Shown here: positions 62,683-64,000 of the stretch, in pieces
How the letters are laid out: every line of letters starts with the position of its first letter
Numbering within the stretch: position 1 is the stretch's first letter
Source: an uncultured Clostridium sp.
Lineage (GTDB): Bacteria > Bacillota > Clostridia > Lachnospirales > Lachnospiraceae
NCBI GenBank assembly: GCA_902496665.1
Contig: CABVBU010000005.1
Span: 1-64,000, forward strand
Reading direction: 5' to 3'
DNA length: 64,000 nucleotides
The notes under the pieces: model-generated
Database searches by the model: none
Seen by the model: only the letters and a program-made list of their open reading frames with translations
What the model was told of the DNA's origin: nothing
Translations under genes and position numbers: made by a program

Positions 62683-64000
62683 TCGTTTTTCATCACTCCG
62701 ATGCCTTTTCTAACAGATTTTGTACTGATTTTACTGTAATTTAACGCTTTCTCAATGCATTCCGGAACCGTATCTCCCATGATCTGGTAGACCCGTTCGT
62801 CCACAGTTCCATTTCCGGAGGAAAAGACGCTGTCGGGTTTTATGGACACATAGATCTCGATTCCCATCTCATAGGTGCAAAGGCGGTTTCTGTCAAGCAT
62901 GACCCCCGACGCACTGGCGGAAAGGATGTCCTCGATCTTCCTCCGGTTCTCCTCCGACCCGTCATTTACAATGGTGATCATCTTCTGACCGTTATAATAA
63001 ACAGGGCTCAATTCCGTTTCTGTCGCCACTCCCCCGCCGTCTTCGCTGATCGGAACGTCCTCTCCTGTGACCGCATCCTCCCCGGTTACAGTGCCTTCGT
63101 ACTCCATCGGATACAGGATCTTTACCTGTGTGACATCATCCACAGAGAGCTTCTCTGTCACATCCGCGCCCGCCTGCTTTAAGAGGGCAATAGTCTTTGT
63201 AAAGGACGGATAGACCGGAACGAAGTTCACTATCTGCATATCATCCATTCGGAATCCCGGGGAAGTATAGCCTCTCTGGGTGCTGATCGCGCCGAGATAC
63301 TCATTCTCCGCCTTTGTGAGAAATCTCAGTGCTGCCACCGGAGCCTCGACGGCTCTCTCATTGATGGTGAGGCCTGCCAGTTCCTCCTGATACGCCGCGA
63401 GGATCTCCGCACGGAGTGTGTCATCCGCACTCACCTCAAGGATACCACGGTCTGACAGCCAGTAGATCCCCGTAATATTCTCCGGCTGATAGGACATCAC
63501 CGGATATGTGCCGTCCTTGTACTCCTTCGTCGCATAGATCTCATCCAGAGTACTGCCAAGAACGGAACGGGTGATCCGATAAGAACGATAAACCGTCTTT
63601 CCGTTTTTCTGCCGATAGCCTGCCTCAACATAGATCATATAGCCGCCGTCATTGCGGTAGCTGTAGGAGTTGTCTCCTTTCAACCGCAGGTCTCTCTGCT
63701 GCTTCGCGTTCTCTACCGACTTTTCCGCAAAGGCACGGACTACCGCGTAATCGGTAAGCTTCATATTTGCGTCCGCGTAATCACTTGAATTCATATAGCG
63801 CCAACTATAAGAATCACCGCTCCGGTACGGAAGCCCGCAGTCCGGCTCATTGTCAAGGTTCAAGTCGATGGATGCGGATACAAAGTCCTTTTCATCCGGA
63901 ATATAGGAATCAAATCCAAAAACGTCTGTCCAGAAGGCCCCCACCACAAGGAGAGCTATGACACCTCCGATCACCGTCTGGACCGGATTTGCAAAAAGCT
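62679..64000 (-). CDS. C-terminal part of a membrane protein, DUF6449-like, cut by window edge
   Basis: About 440 codons run in from the right edge with no start inside the window; the GTG at 63974 is internal, since the frame continues upstream (FANPVQTVIGG). It begins in a membrane helix (GVIALLVVGAFW), then a large extracytoplasmic region of about 400 residues with many Tyr and Asp (FDSYIPDEKDFV, YQPENITGIYWLSDRG, MDDMQIVNFVPVYPSF). I recall this arrangement at the end of Lachnospiraceae ABC-type permeases with a DUF6449 domain, but the assignment is tentative. The function is unknown. Confidence 0.6.
   Translation of the reverse strand, partial: LFANPVQTVIGGVIALLVVGAFWTDVFGFDSYIPDEKDFVSASIDLNLDNEPDCGLPYRSGDSYSWRYMNSSDYADANMKLTDYAVVRAFAEKSVENAKQQRDLRLKGDNSYSYRNDGGYMIYVEAGYRQKNGKTVYRSYRITRSVLGSTLDEIYATKEYKDGTYPVMSYQPENITGIYWLSDRGILEVSADDTLRAEILAAYQEELAGLTINERAVEAPVAALRFLTKAENEYLGAISTQRGYTSPGFRMDDMQIVNFVPVYPSFTKTIALLKQAGADVTEKLSVDDVTQVKILYPMEYEGTVTGEDAVTGEDVPISEDGGGVATETELSPVYYNGQKMITIVNDGSEENRRKIEDILSASASGVMLDRNRLCTYEMGIEIYVSIKPDSVFSSGNGTVDERVYQIMGDTVPECIEKALNYSKISTKSVRKGIGVMKND

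Noticed and set aside
1..64000. CRISPR arrays, tRNA/rRNA genes, prophage or integrase genes
   Set aside because: None recognised on either strand.

Overview
This window looks like a chromosomal segment from a Gram-positive anaerobe of the class Clostridia, most likely the family Lachnospiraceae (inference). The evidence is the roughly balanced GC content with strong AGGAGG-type ribosome binding sites, a meso-DAP type MurE (DNPR motif), a PASTA kinase/PP2C pair, anaerobic (cbi-type) cobalamin enzymes, a clostridial citDEF citrate lyase operon, DUF2953/YtfI, and a SpoIIIE/FtsK-TepA pair. Almost all genes lie on the minus strand. The plus-strand exceptions are a LysR-citX-rqcH block, a PsiE-like gene and a zinc-ribbon gene.

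Layout by position. (1) 1-5393: DUF2953, a small conserved protein, a short CinA, pgsA, rimO, rpoZ, gmk and yicC, running as a minus-strand housekeeping block from a strong promoter at 5427-5455. (2) 5637-11123: citrate fermentation. citD-citE-citF run leftward into the decayed C-terminal half of a CitMHS citrate transporter; a divergent LysR regulator and citX run rightward. (3) 11123-12865: rqcH, overlapping the citX stop codon. (4) 12943-29231: a cobalamin cluster of about 16 kb read as cbiL, a hemC-cobA-hemD fusion, cbiD, cbiF, cbiH, a cbiJ-cbiE-cbiT fusion, cbiA, cobT, cobS, cobC, a small membrane protein, cbiB, cbiP and cbiC. Many of these genes overlap by 4 nt. cbiG, a cobaltochelatase, cobU and a corrinoid adenosyltransferase are not in it, and no cobalamin riboswitch is visible. 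(5) 29328-34206: a zinc-dependent phospholipase C-like protein, serS, a pyridoxamine kinase, an ECF S-component and thiN. (6) 34445-48796: a conserved block read as murE, murF, priA, def, fmt, yugP-like protease, rsmB, rlmN, PP2C phosphatase, PASTA kinase, rsgA and rpe; it parallels the Bacillus priA-to-thiN region. (7) 48855-56702: fhs, ftsK/spoIIIE, tepA and an SH3/NlpC-P60 cell-wall hydrolase. (8) 57017-64000: psiE-like, cardiolipin synthase, O-acetylhomoserine sulfhydrylase, a zinc-ribbon protein, a DUF368 (PopT-type) transporter and the C-terminal part of a membrane protein that runs off the window.

How the genes work together. The citrate block makes citrate lyase (ACP, beta, alpha) and one enzyme for its prosthetic group, but its linked transporter is broken, so citrate must enter another way or the pathway is decaying. 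The cobalamin cluster covers most steps from hydroxymethylbilane to cobalamin; the gaps must be filled from elsewhere in the genome. The envelope genes (murE, murF, PASTA kinase/phosphatase, NlpC/P60, DUF368, cls) and translation genes (fmt, def, rsmB, rlmN, rsgA, rimO, serS, rqcH) are ordinary core functions.

I do not see a convincing new defence or mobile system. The least explained items are a multi-branched structured intergenic region between rpe and thiN, a small membrane protein inside the cobalamin operon, a terminator whose 3' arm carries the tepA ribosome binding site, repeated TGGAC-type boxes before the ECF S-component, hydrophilic inserts in several cobalamin enzymes, and the truncated citrate transporter.
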